A DNA stretch of 64,000 nt. It comes from Verrucomicrobiota bacterium. GTDB taxonomy: Bacteria > Verrucomicrobiota > Verrucomicrobiia > Chthoniobacterales > Terrimicrobiaceae. Numbering within the stretch: the stretch's first letter is position 1; every line of letters starts with the position of its first letter. The stretch spans positions 47,499 through 111,498 of the forward strand of contig JAFKMU010000054.1 of the NCBI GenBank assembly GCA_017305195.1, written 5' to 3'. The position numbers and the translations under genes were made by a program. The notes below the pieces were generated by a model, which saw only the letters and a list, made by a program, of their open reading frames with translations, made no database searches and had not been told where the DNA came from. Below, piece after piece: positions 1 to 9,374 of the stretch.

Positions 1-113
1 GTCTATCGGGCTTGATGCAAAGCATGCCGATCAAGGTCATCCTGAATGACAGCGCCGCCTTGATGGGTGCAGCCCGTTACGCGCTCGACGGGGCAAAGTC
101 CGCTAGCGCCTGA
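1..113 (+). CDS. glk: glucokinase, C-terminal fragment
   Basis: Only the last 36 codons are inside the window; the reading frame starts at base 3 and ends at the TGA at 111-113. The tail reads MPIKVILNDSAALMGAARYA, which matches the usual C-terminal strand and helix of Glk-type glucokinases (a VxLN..AAL.GAA pattern). Glucokinase phosphorylates glucose to glucose-6-phosphate in the cytosol, which would fit the glycogen and pentose-phosphate genes elsewhere in the window. The gene converges on the hybrid kinase and their 3' ends overlap by 11 bases. The assignment rests on a short tail only. Confidence 0.6.
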   Translation, partial: LSGLMQSMPIKVILNDSAALMGAARYALDGAKSASA

Positions 114-2481
114 GGGCCTGTTTCAGGACCTTCGCCAGATCATCCCGCTTCACCGGCTTGCTCAGGTACGCCTGCATCCCGGCATTGAAGCTCCGCTCCC
201 GATACTCAGGCATGGCATGCGCCGTCAGGGCGACGATGTACGGCCCCTCAGCTCCGTAGATCTGCCTGATCTGCTGGGCGGCCTCATACCCGTCCATGCC
301 GGGCATTTCCAGGTCCATGAAGATGACATCATAATGGACTCGGCTCGCCATGCTGACGCCCAGGAAACCATTCTCCGCTTCATCCGCATCGTAGCCCAGC
401 TTTTTGAGGAACAGCCGGACCAGTCTGCGATTGGTTGAGTTGTCTTCAACAATAAGGATGCGCCGGAGGAGACCGGAGAGATTCAGGCTCATCCGCTTGC
501 GCTCTTCTTCGGTCAACGGCTCCTCCTGATCCGGGATTTGCAGAGGCAGGGTGATCGAGAATGTGGTCCCCTGGCCCACCACGCTCTGCACCTCGATGTC
601 GCCCTTGAGCAAATTCACCAGCCGACGAACGATCGCCAGCCCGAGCCCCGTGCCTCCCCGCCGCCGCCGGGTGCTGCTATCCGCCTGATAGAACGGATCA
701 AACAAGCCCGTGTGCTGGTCAAGATCGATGCCGATGCCGGTATCCCGCACCTGCAGCAGCACCGGCACCACGTTGTTGACCATCGGGCCGCCCACCGACA
801 GGTCGACGACGATCTCGCCCGCCTCGGTAAACTTGACCGCATTGCTCAGCAGATTGTGAACGATCTGACTGAGCCTCACGGCATCGGAGAGAACGAATTG
901 CGGAATATAGGGGGAGAAATTCGCATGAATCTTCAGCCCTTTTGCCGCCGCCTGGGCGCGGAAGATATCAATGGACGACCGCAAGACCTTGGTGATGTCG
1001 ATCGGCATGATCTGGAGGTCCAGTTTCCCCGACTCGATCTTTGAGTAGTCCAGCACATCGTTGAGCACCACCAGCAGGGCGCTGCTGCTATCCTGGATGG
1101 TTTGGAGATAATCGCTCTGCTCCGGCGTGAGCGGAGTGGCGGCAAGCAGATCGGAGAACCCCAGCACGGCGTTGAGCGGTGTCCGGATCTCATGGCTCAT
1201 CATAGCCAGGAAGTCGCCCTTGGCCTGGCTGGCGCGTTCCGCCGATTCCTTGGCCTCGATGAGCTGCTGCTCCATGCGCTTCTGCTCGGAGGCTTCCACG
1301 ATGGCTCCCACCGCCCGGACCACCCGGCCATCCACCGCCCAGATCGGCTTGCCGCTCAGGCGCACCCAGGAAAACAAACCGTCCCCCCGCAAATGCCGAA
1401 ACTCGATCTGCCCACGAAACTCCCCTCCCCGGATGCGCGTAAACCATGGCGAGACGCTTTCGACATCCTCCGGATGGACGCACTGCAGCAGAGTATCCAG
1501 CCCGATGGCCTCCTCCGCCTGCTCAAATCCAAACAAGGCATTCCACTCCGGGCTCAAGTACAGATCGCCTGTGACGATATCGTACTCCCAGACGCAGGCC
1601 TGCATCGCGTCGAGAGCATTGCGCAACCGTTCCTTGCCACGGGTCAGCGCCTCCTGGGTCCGCTTCTGCTCGGTGATGTCGGTCAAGAAACCATGCCAGA
1701 TGGTCGATCCATCACCTTGCGCAGTCGGCGAGCTTTTGGAGGAAACCCAGCGCAACTCTCCTGAGGCGGTTATAATACGGTACTCCTGCCGGCAGGTCGA
1801 CAGGCGATCCCGGCTCGTCTCGACCGACTGCAAAAAGAGCGAAACATCCTCGGGAAAAATCCGGTCGAACAAACTCACATCCCCGCTCAGGATATCGACA
1901 GCGGAATCTCCCGTAATAGCGTGAATGCCGGTGCTGATATACGGGAACGAAGGATTCCCGCTGCGATCCACGCGAAACTGAAACACCGCCCCGGGCAGTT
2001 CGCTGTTCACGTTCTCAAGAAAGTCGACAGCTCCCCGCAGTTCCGCCTCCGTTTGCTCGCGATCGGTGATATCCTCGGAAACCGCCAGCAGCGCCACCGA
2101 AACGCCTTCTTCATCGTAGATCGGCGTCTTGGTCGTTCGCAGCAGCCGGAATCCTTTTGTCCGGCTGTAGATCAGCTCGGCAGGAATCACCTGGGACGCG
2201 CCGCTGCTGGCGACCTCGCGGTCTTTGATAATAAACGCCTCGGCTTGTTCGCTAGGGAAAAAATCAGCGTCGGTGCGCCCGATCGCCTCGTCGACGGGGA
2301 TGCCGAGAAGAGCCTCCGCCATTTTGTTCCAGATCAAAAACTCTCCAAAGTTTTCCGGACGCAGGCTTTTGACGACAATCTGCACCGGGATCGCGTCAAA
2401 GATATCCTTCAGTACAGAGGGCGTGCTAAGAAAGCGTTCAACGCTCGCAGGCAAAGACTTGAGCAGTTTTTCGCTAATCAT
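103..2481 (-). CDS. PAS-PAS-PAS hybrid sensor histidine kinase with receiver domain
   Basis: About 792 residues. It has three PAS domains (roughly 20-140, 150-275, 280-402), a HisKA domain with SHEIRTPLN (phospho-His near 430), an HATPase domain with NLLSNAVKF, DTGIGI and GGTGLGLAI, and a C-terminal receiver with VEDN and the phospho-acceptor Asp near 723 in MDLEMPGMDG. No membrane segment is visible, so it should be a cytosolic sensor whose PAS domains could bind a ligand or cofactor. An ATG at 2481 with AGAGGG nine bases upstream is preferred over a TTG at 2526 that lacks a ribosome site. It follows the TPR gene 2554-4713 on the same strand and may be cotranscribed. No output regulator lies next to it. 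Confidence 0.92.
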   Translation of the reverse strand: MISEKLLKSLPASVERFLSTPSVLKDIFDAIPVQIVVKSLRPENFGEFLIWNKMAEALLGIPVDEAIGRTDADFFPSEQAEAFIIKDREVASSGASQVIPAELIYSRTKGFRLLRTTKTPIYDEEGVSVALLAVSEDITDREQTEAELRGAVDFLENVNSELPGAVFQFRVDRSGNPSFPYISTGIHAITGDSAVDILSGDVSLFDRIFPEDVSLFLQSVETSRDRLSTCRQEYRIITASGELRWVSSKSSPTAQGDGSTIWHGFLTDITEQKRTQEALTRGKERLRNALDAMQACVWEYDIVTGDLYLSPEWNALFGFEQAEEAIGLDTLLQCVHPEDVESVSPWFTRIRGGEFRGQIEFRHLRGDGLFSWVRLSGKPIWAVDGRVVRAVGAIVEASEQKRMEQQLIEAKESAERASQAKGDFLAMMSHEIRTPLNAVLGFSDLLAATPLTPEQSDYLQTIQDSSSALLVVLNDVLDYSKIESGKLDLQIMPIDITKVLRSSIDIFRAQAAAKGLKIHANFSPYIPQFVLSDAVRLSQIVHNLLSNAVKFTEAGEIVVDLSVGGPMVNNVVPVLLQVRDTGIGIDLDQHTGLFDPFYQADSSTRRRRGGTGLGLAIVRRLVNLLKGDIEVQSVVGQGTTFSITLPLQIPDQEEPLTEEERKRMSLNLSGLLRRILIVEDNSTNRRLVRLFLKKLGYDADEAENGFLGVSMASRVHYDVIFMDLEMPGMDGYEAAQQIRQIYGAEGPYIVALTAHAMPEYRERSFNAGMQAYLSKPVKRDDLAKVLKQALRR

Positions 2482-2553
2482 CTGGGTAAACCCTCTGGAG
2501 GCTACCATATGGATGTCATCTGGCAATGACCGGATGCCCCACTTCCAGATAAC

Positions 2554-4713
2554 TTACTGAATCAAACGTTCCAACGAGGAATCCGGGGGAGCGCCGAGCG
2601 ACGTGGCCTTATTGTAGTGCATTTTAGCCAGGTCGAGGGATGGCGGCTGCAAGGTGGCATAAAGCACCGCCAGATTGAAATGAGCGTCCGGATATTCCGG
2701 CTTAAGCTCGATGGCGCGCCGCAGTTCCTTTTCCGCATCGACATGATCGTCCTTTTGGCCCAGGCAAACGCCAAGATAGTTATGAGCCACCGCATCCGTA
2801 TCGTTAATGCTAAGCGCCTTTTTTAAGTTGGTGATGGCATCGTCAAACTTGCCCTGGCGGCTGTAAGCGATGCCGAGATTTGTGTACGCAAAGGCGTCGC
2901 CCGGATTAATCTCAATGGCTTTCTTAAGGGCCACCTCAGCCGCCGAGAGCTTGCCCGCCTCGATCTGCACGGCCCCGAGGTTGGACAGAGCGAAGTAATT
3001 GTCCGGCGTTTCGTCGACGATTGCCTGATAGACCTTTTCCGCCTCAAGGTAATTCTTGGCGTCAAAGTATTGCTTTGCCGTCTTGACCTGCTCGCGGGCG
3101 GCGTCCGGCAAAGACTCCGGTCCCTGAGAGGTGGCGGCCACATTCCTGGTGTCGTCTTTGGAGACAGCCAGGGTCACATCCATGGTCTGCGCGCTGGGTT
3201 CGGAGAGAAGCGCCACGGGTTCCTTGAAAACGGATTTCTCCTCCGGCGTGAGGTGGAGGACGGGAGCTCCGAGGACTCCCAACTGCTCCACGAGCGTGCC
3301 AGACTCTATCTTGAGGTTCGCAATCTCCTGCTCGAGTTTCTTTTTGGCTTCGTCGCGCGACGGCTGTTCCTTGATCTGGCGAAGGATGATACCGCGCAGA
3401 ATGTCGTTTTCGGCGAGCAGCGTCTGCTGATCCCGGTTCGGAGCGCCGTTGATTCGGAGCTTCGCGAGGTCACCGGAGGTCTCGTCCAGTTGCTTCTGCA
3501 GGTCAGTCACCTGATCCTGGCTCTTCGTCATCTGGGTCTGGGCCTCCAGCAGCTTGTCATTGACGCTGTTCAGCTCGCTCTGCAAGGCAAGCACCGTCTT
3601 GTCGCGTTCCGCGCCCGCGCCGGAAAGCTCCTGAAGCTTTTTGTCGGACTCCGCCAGCTTCGCCTCGAGATCGGCCTTCTCGGCTTTCACCTTTTCGAGA
3701 GCCTTCTTCCCGGCCGCTCCGCCATCGAGTTCCGCGATACGGGTCTTCAGAGCCTTGTTTTCATCGGCAACCTTTTCGAGCTCCGCAGCATTGTCCTTGA
3801 TCTTCTTGAGCTTGGCCACGGCGGTGTCCCGGGCGTCGGCCAGGGTGACACGCTCTTTCAAGAGCCCTTCCCGGATGGAGTCGCTGGTGGCGATGTATTT
3901 GGCCGCGAGATCGAGCTTGCCGAGCAGGCGGGTATTCTCCTCGGCCAGCACCTCGTTGTCCGCCTGAAGCTCCACCACCTTCTGCGCATACTGGGCGATG
4001 CGGGCTTCGTAATTCTTCTTCATCAGCCCATCCGAGGACTGATCACGGGAGGCATCCTCCAGCGCGCTATTGGCCTGGGCTAGTTGGGATTTCAGGTCGA
4101 CCTCGGTCACTTTACGCCGGTCGATCTCGATCATGGCGCTTTGAAGTTCCGCTCCTTTTTTTTGCAGGCGTTCTGTGAGAGAATCATTCTCCTCCTGGAG
4201 CTGGGCGAGCTGACGGCGAAGTTTTCTGACCTCGGAAAGACCAGAGCCGCTGGTGCTTCCACTATCGTACCGGGTCGCGCCCGTCGCCGGGGTCTGGGGC
4301 TGCCGGGTTGGCTGGCGGCTGGGAGGCGTAATGACCGTGAGCGGCTGTGCCGAAATCTCCGGCACTGATCGATCAGTCGACGGCAGCGGTCCCTCGATGC
4401 CTTCAGATGCAGCCAGAGCCGAGCCGACCTGGGCTTCCAGCCGGGTGATGCTCTCACGCGTTTTCTTGAGGCGAAACTCCAGCACCAGCGGCTGCCAGTC
4501 GGGAGAATCGGTCGCAATTTTCTGAAGGAGCTTGGCTGCGTTGCGGTACCGCTCCAGCGCATCGGCCGGCTTGTCCTCGCTCTCGAGCTTGGAAGCCACC
4601 GTCACCTCCTGATAGGCGCGCAAAAACATGTCCGACGCGTCTTCGGCAAACGCGGAGGCAAGCATCGCGAACGATGCAGTAACGATGAGGGCAAAATGTC
4701 CTGCGCGGAGCAT
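2554..4713 (-). CDS. secreted coiled-coil and TPR-repeat protein
   Basis: 719 residues. An N-terminal signal peptide (hydrophobic stretch ALIVTASFAMLASAFA) is followed by a short TPR-like segment (about 25-80) and a low-complexity linker. A long heptad-rich coiled coil runs from about 160 to 490, full of Leu, Glu, Lys and Ala. At least four C-terminal TPR units cover about 540-700; for example NPGDAFAYTNLGIAYSRQGK fits the TPR consensus. The domain order suggests a periplasmic scaffold that oligomerises through the coil and binds partners through its TPRs. No enzymatic motif was seen. A good sigma-70 promoter lies just upstream at 4732-4759. Confidence 0.85.
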   Translation of the reverse strand: MLRAGHFALIVTASFAMLASAFAEDASDMFLRAYQEVTVASKLESEDKPADALERYRNAAKLLQKIATDSPDWQPLVLEFRLKKTRESITRLEAQVGSALAASEGIEGPLPSTDRSVPEISAQPLTVITPPSRQPTRQPQTPATGATRYDSGSTSGSGLSEVRKLRRQLAQLQEENDSLTERLQKKGAELQSAMIEIDRRKVTEVDLKSQLAQANSALEDASRDQSSDGLMKKNYEARIAQYAQKVVELQADNEVLAEENTRLLGKLDLAAKYIATSDSIREGLLKERVTLADARDTAVAKLKKIKDNAAELEKVADENKALKTRIAELDGGAAGKKALEKVKAEKADLEAKLAESDKKLQELSGAGAERDKTVLALQSELNSVNDKLLEAQTQMTKSQDQVTDLQKQLDETSGDLAKLRINGAPNRDQQTLLAENDILRGIILRQIKEQPSRDEAKKKLEQEIANLKIESGTLVEQLGVLGAPVLHLTPEEKSVFKEPVALLSEPSAQTMDVTLAVSKDDTRNVAATSQGPESLPDAAREQVKTAKQYFDAKNYLEAEKVYQAIVDETPDNYFALSNLGAVQIEAGKLSAAEVALKKAIEINPGDAFAYTNLGIAYSRQGKFDDAITNLKKALSINDTDAVAHNYLGVCLGQKDDHVDAEKELRRAIELKPEYPDAHFNLAVLYATLQPPSLDLAKMHYNKATSLGAPPDSSLERLIQ

Positions 4714-4731
4714 AGGCAGCTGGGGAGGTCA

Positions 4732-4759
4732 AGTATATCTGGTTATTCACAGGGTGCAA
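4732..4759 (-). promoter_or_regulatory. sigma-70-like promoter for the coiled-coil TPR gene
   Basis: On the minus strand the -35 box TTGCAC (4754-4759) and the -10 box TATACT (4732-4737) are 16 bases apart, and the start codon is about 18 bases downstream of the -10 box. The spacer contains TTATTCACA, which resembles a DnaA box. It stands alone, so no replication role is proposed. Confidence 0.55.
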
Positions 4760-4790
4760 GGAGGAAGGTTTGCCTCCCAGCCCCTCCCTG

Positions 4791-4954
4791 AGAGCCTGTC
4801 TGAAAATTGCCGACCGACGGCTTGCGGCGGGAAAACGGCGTTCGGCTGCGTTCCGGCTCCCTCACGTATCGTTGCGGATACGCTCTGTCGCCGCGCCTTG
4901 CCGACCGCCATTTTTCCTTGCCATCCGCCCATCGTCCTTTTTCAGACAGGCTCT
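4791..4954. repeat. 164-bp palindromic element with 16-bp terminal inverted repeats
   Basis: The left end AGAGCCTGTCTGAAAA (4791-4806) is the exact inverse of the right end TTTTCAGACAGGCTCT (4939-4954). Internally the arms still pair imperfectly (GGGAAAACGGCGTTCGGC against AGGAAAAATGGCGGTCGGC on the opposite arm). The apex is the hairpin CGTATC-GTTGCG-GATACG at 4865-4882, one base from the geometric centre. It encodes no convincing protein. It begins three bases after the stop codon of the TPR-membrane gene (read on the minus strand). A related end occurs at 45219. It looks like a miniature transposon-like or REP-like element that could also fold in the 3' end of the transcript. Confidence 0.8.
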
Positions 4955-4957
4955 TGC

Positions 4958-6211
4958 TCACCTCCGGTTGAGCGCCGGGATATTGCACAGCCAGGTCACC
5001 GCCATCGCGATGATGGCTGCGGCAAAAAGCAATTCCGGTCCGCTCCGGCCGGATGGCAGGCCGAAGTGGAAGGACAGGTAAGCCAGCCCCCCGCAAACCA
5101 ACGCGCCCAGAGCAGCCAGGGAAAAGACGACCTGCCCGGCCCGGGATTGGTTGGTGAAGATATAGGCCAGCGGAAAGGCGGCGGAGGTCAGGGCCGAGCC
5201 GATGATCAGAGGATCGACGAATCCTCCGATCGACCCGAGGAAAAAGAGCGGAGCGCCGATGACGACCGCACTGCCAGCCAGACAGGCCTCCCATCGCTCC
5301 CCCCGGCTCAATGCGTGCCGGGCAAAGCGGTCGAGCATCAGTTGCAGATTCCCCACCGGGCGTGCGACATGGACCCAGAGGATCAGCAGAAAGTAGAGCC
5401 CGATGACGAACGTGGCGATGGCTGGTGGCAGGAATGCCCTCGCCAGCCTGACCCCGACCAGCAGCCCGATAATGATCAGCCACTGGTTCGCGGTGGTCAG
5501 CCGCTGCATGAAAAAACAATACTGGAGATACATGCGGTAAACGATGGAGCGGGACTTGAAGGCTTCCTTCAGCCCGTACTTAGCCTGCTCATTCTCGGGT
5601 TCGAGCCGCAGGGCCTCGAGAAAATGCTCCTCCGCCTTTTTGACCTGCCCCTGGTGCAGAGCGGTCCACCCGGCGGAAACATGCGTATCCGGATTCTCGG
5701 GATCCTGCTGGAGCGAGTAGGCCACCCGGTCGGCGCTTTCCTCCAGCCGATTTTGCATCCGCAGCGCCGTGGTCAGGATATTGGAGGCGTTGGAGTTCTC
5801 CGGATTCAGCTCGAGGGCCTTGCGCGCGGCGGTCTCGGCCTCGAACCAGCGTTTCTTCGCCAGATGGATCGAGGCGAGCGCGACAAAGGCAAAATCGGAA
5901 TCCGGGCCGAGTCGCACGGCTTCGTTGGCCGACTCCATGGCCTCGTCGCTTTTGCCCATCTGGAGGAGGCACAGCGCCCGGAGGGCATGAAATCCATCCA
6001 CCTCCGGCGCAAGCCCCAGGGCGCGCTCGATGGTTTCCCGGGCTTCCGCCGGTTTGCCCTGGTTGAGTTCACAGAGAGCCAGATAGTAAAGCGTCGCCGG
6101 GTTGTTGGGATCGGACGAGAGGGCCTCGCGCAGATACTTCTCCGCGTCGCGGTAACGGCCTTGCTGGATGAGAATCAGCCCACGTTGAGCAGTCGAGGAG
6201 TCAGGAGTCAT
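4958..6211 (-). CDS. TPR-repeat membrane protein partnered with TPR-AAA+ ATPase
   Basis: 417 residues. About six TPR units fill residues 1-215 (motifs such as PATLYYLALCELNQGKPAEA and ALELNPENSNA). They are followed by about five or six hydrophobic segments from about 240 to the end (for example WLIIIGLLVGV, FVIGLYFLLILWV, AAIIAMAVTWLC). The start codon overlaps the stop of the upstream AAA+ gene as ATGA (6208-6211), so the two are translationally coupled. The layout suggests cytosolic TPRs tethered to the inner membrane, possibly recruiting the ATPase. No named family was recognised. Confidence 0.85.
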   Translation of the reverse strand: MTPDSSTAQRGLILIQQGRYRDAEKYLREALSSDPNNPATLYYLALCELNQGKPAEARETIERALGLAPEVDGFHALRALCLLQMGKSDEAMESANEAVRLGPDSDFAFVALASIHLAKKRWFEAETAARKALELNPENSNASNILTTALRMQNRLEESADRVAYSLQQDPENPDTHVSAGWTALHQGQVKKAEEHFLEALRLEPENEQAKYGLKEAFKSRSIVYRMYLQYCFFMQRLTTANQWLIIIGLLVGVRLARAFLPPAIATFVIGLYFLLILWVHVARPVGNLQLMLDRFARHALSRGERWEACLAGSAVVIGAPLFFLGSIGGFVDPLIIGSALTSAAFPLAYIFTNQSRAGQVVFSLAALGALVCGGLAYLSFHFGLPSGRSGPELLFAAAIIAMAVTWLCNIPALNRR

Positions 6212-7593
6212 TTCTTGATCCCCAGGAATGTCAGCACGTCGTTGTAGAATCCCCCCTGGTTGGAATAGATCGCGTAATTCTTCGCACTCTCAAACCAGGC
6301 CTTGGTGGAGGGCCGGATGGACTTCACGACCTCCAGCAGATCCCTCTGCGTGATCGGCACCACCTGCCCCTGCTTCATGGCCTGGGCAAGACTGCGCTCG
6401 ACCGCGGTGTCGAAGATCGCCTTCAGGTCCGCGCCGGAGAAATCTTTCGTCTTCTGCGCAAGAGCCCGGGCGTCGAGCTGGGATACCGGCTTCCCCTTGG
6501 CGAGGATGGTGATGATGGCCTCTCTCGCGTCTTCATCAGGCGGCGGCACAAAGAGGACGCGATCGAAGCGTCCCGGACGGCGAAAGGCCGGGTCGATATG
6601 CCACGGAGCGTTCGTGGCGCCGAGGATCAGAAGCCCGTCATTGGAAGCGACGTTGCCGTCCATCTCCGCCAGGAACTGATTGATGAGGGTGCGACCCGCG
6701 CTCTTGCGCAAATCGCGGCGATCCGCCGCGAGAGCGTCTACTTCGTCGAAAAACAGGATCGCAGGGGCATTGTCCCGCGCCATCTCGAAGAGCTTGTGCA
6801 GGTTCTTTTCGCTCTCGCCGATGTAGAGATCGAGGATCTGATGGATGCCAATGGAGAGGAAATTGGCTTCGATCTCGCCCGCCGTGGCGCGGCTGATGAG
6901 CGTCTTGCCGCATCCCGGGGGCCCGTAGAGCAGGACGCCTCCCCCGGCCTTCTTGCCATAGGCGCGAAACAGATCGGGGTTTTTGAGCGGATAAATGATC
7001 TTCATCCGGATCTCCTCCTTCACCGGCTCCATGCCCCCGATATCTTCGAAGTTCAAATCCGGCTGCTCAATGCCATCGAAGCCGTCCGCGCCCATGGGGT
7101 TGCCGGGAAAACTCCGTTCGTCTGTCGCTACGGGAGCTTCCCAACCTTCGCTTGTGACGCGACCCAGCCCCTTGCCATCCGAGGGCTTTTCGGCTCCGCC
7201 GCGCAAATACAACTCCTGCTCCAGCGCGGGGTCCGGCAGGCCACCAGGAAGGGCCAGGCTTTTCTCGTAGCAGGTTTTCGCCTGATCCCTCAATCCCTCC
7301 GCCATGAGAAAGCGACTGAGATGCAGCCAGGCGGCGGAAAGATCGGGGCGCTCAGCCACCAGGGCCTCCAGCCGCACGACCGCCTCGGAGGTGCGTCCGG
7401 TATGATGCAATGCCCGGGCCAGGCCGATGCGAGCCTCCGGATGAGAGGGGGAAATCTTCAATACGTGCTGAAACGCGCCCATGGCCTCATCGGCGGCAAA
7501 CTCATTCAGACACGCCTCCCCAAACAGCATCTGCAGAGGGATGTTGTCGGGCGACACACGAGCCGCTTCGCGGAGGGATTCCAGTTGGGACAT
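6208..7593 (-). CDS. TPR-AAA+ ATPase fusion (Cdc48/Vps4/FtsH-like AAA core)
   Basis: 461 residues. Residues 1-120 are TPR-like repeats, 120-180 a linker, and 180-460 a classical AAA domain. The AAA part has Walker A GPPGCGKT (224-231), a pore-loop YIGESEKN (257-264), Walker B ILFFDE (279-284), sensor-1 Asn in GATN (325-328) and arginine-finger residues in FRRPGR (337-342). A C-terminal helical tail follows (AKNYAIYSNQGGFYNDVL). No protease domain is present, so it is likely an unfoldase or remodelling ATPase. The TPR array sits where Vps4 has its MIT domain. It is coupled by ATGA to the TPR-membrane protein downstream. Confidence 0.9.
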   Translation of the reverse strand: MSQLESLREAARVSPDNIPLQMLFGEACLNEFAADEAMGAFQHVLKISPSHPEARIGLARALHHTGRTSEAVVRLEALVAERPDLSAAWLHLSRFLMAEGLRDQAKTCYEKSLALPGGLPDPALEQELYLRGGAEKPSDGKGLGRVTSEGWEAPVATDERSFPGNPMGADGFDGIEQPDLNFEDIGGMEPVKEEIRMKIIYPLKNPDLFRAYGKKAGGGVLLYGPPGCGKTLISRATAGEIEANFLSIGIHQILDLYIGESEKNLHKLFEMARDNAPAILFFDEVDALAADRRDLRKSAGRTLINQFLAEMDGNVASNDGLLILGATNAPWHIDPAFRRPGRFDRVLFVPPPDEDAREAIITILAKGKPVSQLDARALAQKTKDFSGADLKAIFDTAVERSLAQAMKQGQVVPITQRDLLEVVKSIRPSTKAWFESAKNYAIYSNQGGFYNDVLTFLGIKK

Positions 7594-7643
7594 GGGCGTA
7601 AACTACGAAAGAGCCTCCGCGAGTAAATGGAAAATCCGAGAAG

Positions 7644-9053
7644 CTACCCTCCGGCCAGCAGCTTCCTGCGCAAATCCGCCCGGCTGATCTTCCCCCGATG
7701 GTTAACCGGGAGTTCCTCAAGCTTCAGCCAATGCCGGGGCACCTGCCAGGACGGCAGAGCCCGGGCACACCCTTTACGCAGATCGTCGATCTCCGCGCCG
7801 CCTACGTAACAGGCAGCGATCTCCTCGCCCCGGGCTCCGGCCGGAAGACCGATGATGACGGCGCTTTCGACCTGCGGTAGCGAGACGATCACCTGCTCGA
7901 TCTCGGAGGGATTGACCTTGCGACCGGCGACGTTGATGAAATCCGACACGCGCCCGCAGATGCGATAGCCGTCAGAGCCCTTTTCCAGCAGGTCTCCCGG
8001 GGTATATTGCCCGCCGAAACTCTCGCCGACGCGGGCAGGATGATACCCCTTTCCCACCGCCTTGCTGATGACTGTGGCCTGGGAGGGTTCGCCCTCCTCC
8101 GCGAGGTCCAGAGCGACGCCGCTCAGGGGTTGACCGACGAAACCCGGCTCGATCACGTAATCCTCCGAGACATCGTAGCATATGCCTCCGCACTCCGATG
8201 CTCCGTAGAAGGTATGGATCTTCGTCCGCCAGGTGTCGCCAAATTTCGCCGCGATCTCCGGCGTGAGCGGAGCGCCTGCGGAAATGCACAGTCGAGGCCG
8301 GGAATCTCCTGGACCGACCGCGCCCAAAGTACGAAACACCGCCGGAACGCCGGGAAACACCGTCGCACGCGAGGCCGCCAAGCCATCCCGGAGAGCGTGA
8401 GGCAGCATGTCCCGGGCAGCCACGAGCGGCACGCCCTGGCACAGGAGCGGAGTCACCAGATTGCTGAACCCATAAGAGTGCGAAAAGGCGATCGCGCCAT
8501 AGTTGATATCCGTCTCCCGGATGCCCATGGTCTCGCAGATGGCGTCGCAATCCGCCAGCAGTTGGGCGCAGGAGAAGCGAATCGCCTTGGGTTCTCCAGC
8601 GCTCCCGGAGGTGACCTTCAGCATATCGGCCGCCATCAGCGAGGTCGCCGAGCCATTGACCGGAACGAGGCGGAAGCCGGATTTTGAGGCCTCCAGCCGC
8701 ATCGTCACCCCGCAGACTTTTTCCAGATCGTCGCGCCGGTTTCTCGCCAGCTCCAGGTCGAAAGGCAGGAAACAATAGTCCGCCCGCCAGCAGGCCAGAA
8801 GGAACGAAAAAAACTCCGGCGCATTCCCGATCTGGCAGGAAACGACCGACCGCGGAGGCAAAAATCCCAGGCGGCTGGCCCAGAAGCGAGCCTCCTTTTC
8901 CACGTCATTGAACGTGCGCAGGACCTTTCCATCCGGAGAAAAAATCGCCGGTTTGGCCTCATTCCGCCTCAGGACTTCCGACCATCGCGCGAGAATTGGA
9001 TTCTTTTCGAGATTGCGTCCGGAGGAATTTTGACTAAATTGGCTCGTTTCCAC
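7644..9053 (-). CDS. AMP-dependent acyl-CoA/acyl-ACP synthetase (ANL superfamily)
   Basis: About 469 residues. Visible ANL motifs are the P-loop-like [13 protein letters not shown], the adenine-binding YGASECGG, the hinge-region [21 protein letters not shown], and the C-terminal catalytic Lys in [13 protein letters not shown]. Such enzymes activate a carboxylic acid as acyl-AMP and pass it to CoA or a carrier protein; the substrate cannot be read from sequence. No ATG lies near the 5' end. A GTG at 9053 is chosen because the TTG at 9080 would overlap rpmE, which diverges from 9058. An orphan acyl carrier protein lies at 17345, but a link is only a guess. Confidence 0.85.
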   Translation of the reverse strand: METSQFSQNSSGRNLEKNPILARWSEVLRRNEAKPAIFSPDGKVLRTFNDVEKEARFWASRLGFLPPRSVVSCQIGNAPEFFSFLLACWRADYCFLPFDLELARNRRDDLEKVCGVTMRLEASKSGFRLVPVNGSATSLMAADMLKVTSGSAGEPKAIRFSCAQLLADCDAICETMGIRETDINYGAIAFSHSYGFSNLVTPLLCQGVPLVAARDMLPHALRDGLAASRATVFPGVPAVFRTLGAVGPGDSRPRLCISAGAPLTPEIAAKFGDTWRTKIHTFYGASECGGICYDVSEDYVIEPGFVGQPLSGVALDLAEEGEPSQATVISKAVGKGYHPARVGESFGGQYTPGDLLEKGSDGYRICGRVSDFINVAGRKVNPSEIEQVIVSLPQVESAVIIGLPAGARGEEIAACYVGGAEIDDLRKGCARALPSWQVPRHWLKLEELPVNHRGKISRADLRRKLLAGG

Positions 9054-9057
9054 TGAA

Positions 9058-9294
9058 ATGAAGGCAGATATCCATCCCAACTACGTCGAGACCGTTATCA
9101 CTTGCGCTTGCGGTGCGGCGTATCGCACGCGTTCCACGCGCGACAACATCAAAATCGGTATTTGCGCGGCTTGCCATCCCTTTTTCACCGGCGAACAGAA
9201 ATTCGTCGACACGGCTGGACGCGTTGACAAATTCAAGCGCCGCTACGGCACGGTGCGCGTCGCTCGCGCTCTCAAGCCGGGTAAGAAGGCCTAG
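9058..9294 (+). CDS. rpmE: 50S ribosomal protein bL31 (zinc-binding form)
   Basis: 78 residues beginning MKADIHPNY, the typical bL31 start. The four zinc ligands of the Cys-containing form are present as C16xC18 and C36xxC39 ([10 protein letters not shown]), followed by the conserved [10 protein letters not shown] tail. The protein bridges the 30S and 50S subunits. A factor-independent terminator follows at 9312-9355, separating it from prfA. Confidence 0.97.
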   Translation: MKADIHPNYVETVITCACGAAYRTRSTRDNIKIGICAACHPFFTGEQKFVDTAGRVDKFKRRYGTVRVARALKPGKKA

Positions 9295-9311
9295 ATTTCC
9301 CCTCCCGCAAG

Positions 9312-9355
9312 AAACGGTGATAGCGCCAAAAGCGCCATCACCGTTTCGCGTTTTT
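9312..9355 (+). terminator. rho-independent terminator after rpmE
   Basis: The 15-base arms AAACGGTGATAGCGC (9312-9326) and GCGCCATCACCGTTT (9332-9346) pair with one mismatch around a five-base loop. CGCGTTTTT follows. prfA begins only 20 bases later, so this is either a terminator with a separate prfA promoter or a partial read-through attenuator. Confidence 0.9.
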
Positions 9356-9374
9356 ACATCCCAATCGCACTGCT

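Noticed and set aside
4744..4752. TTATTCACA, similar to a DnaA box
   Set aside because: A single copy inside a promoter spacer; no cluster, no AT-rich region and no dnaA nearby.
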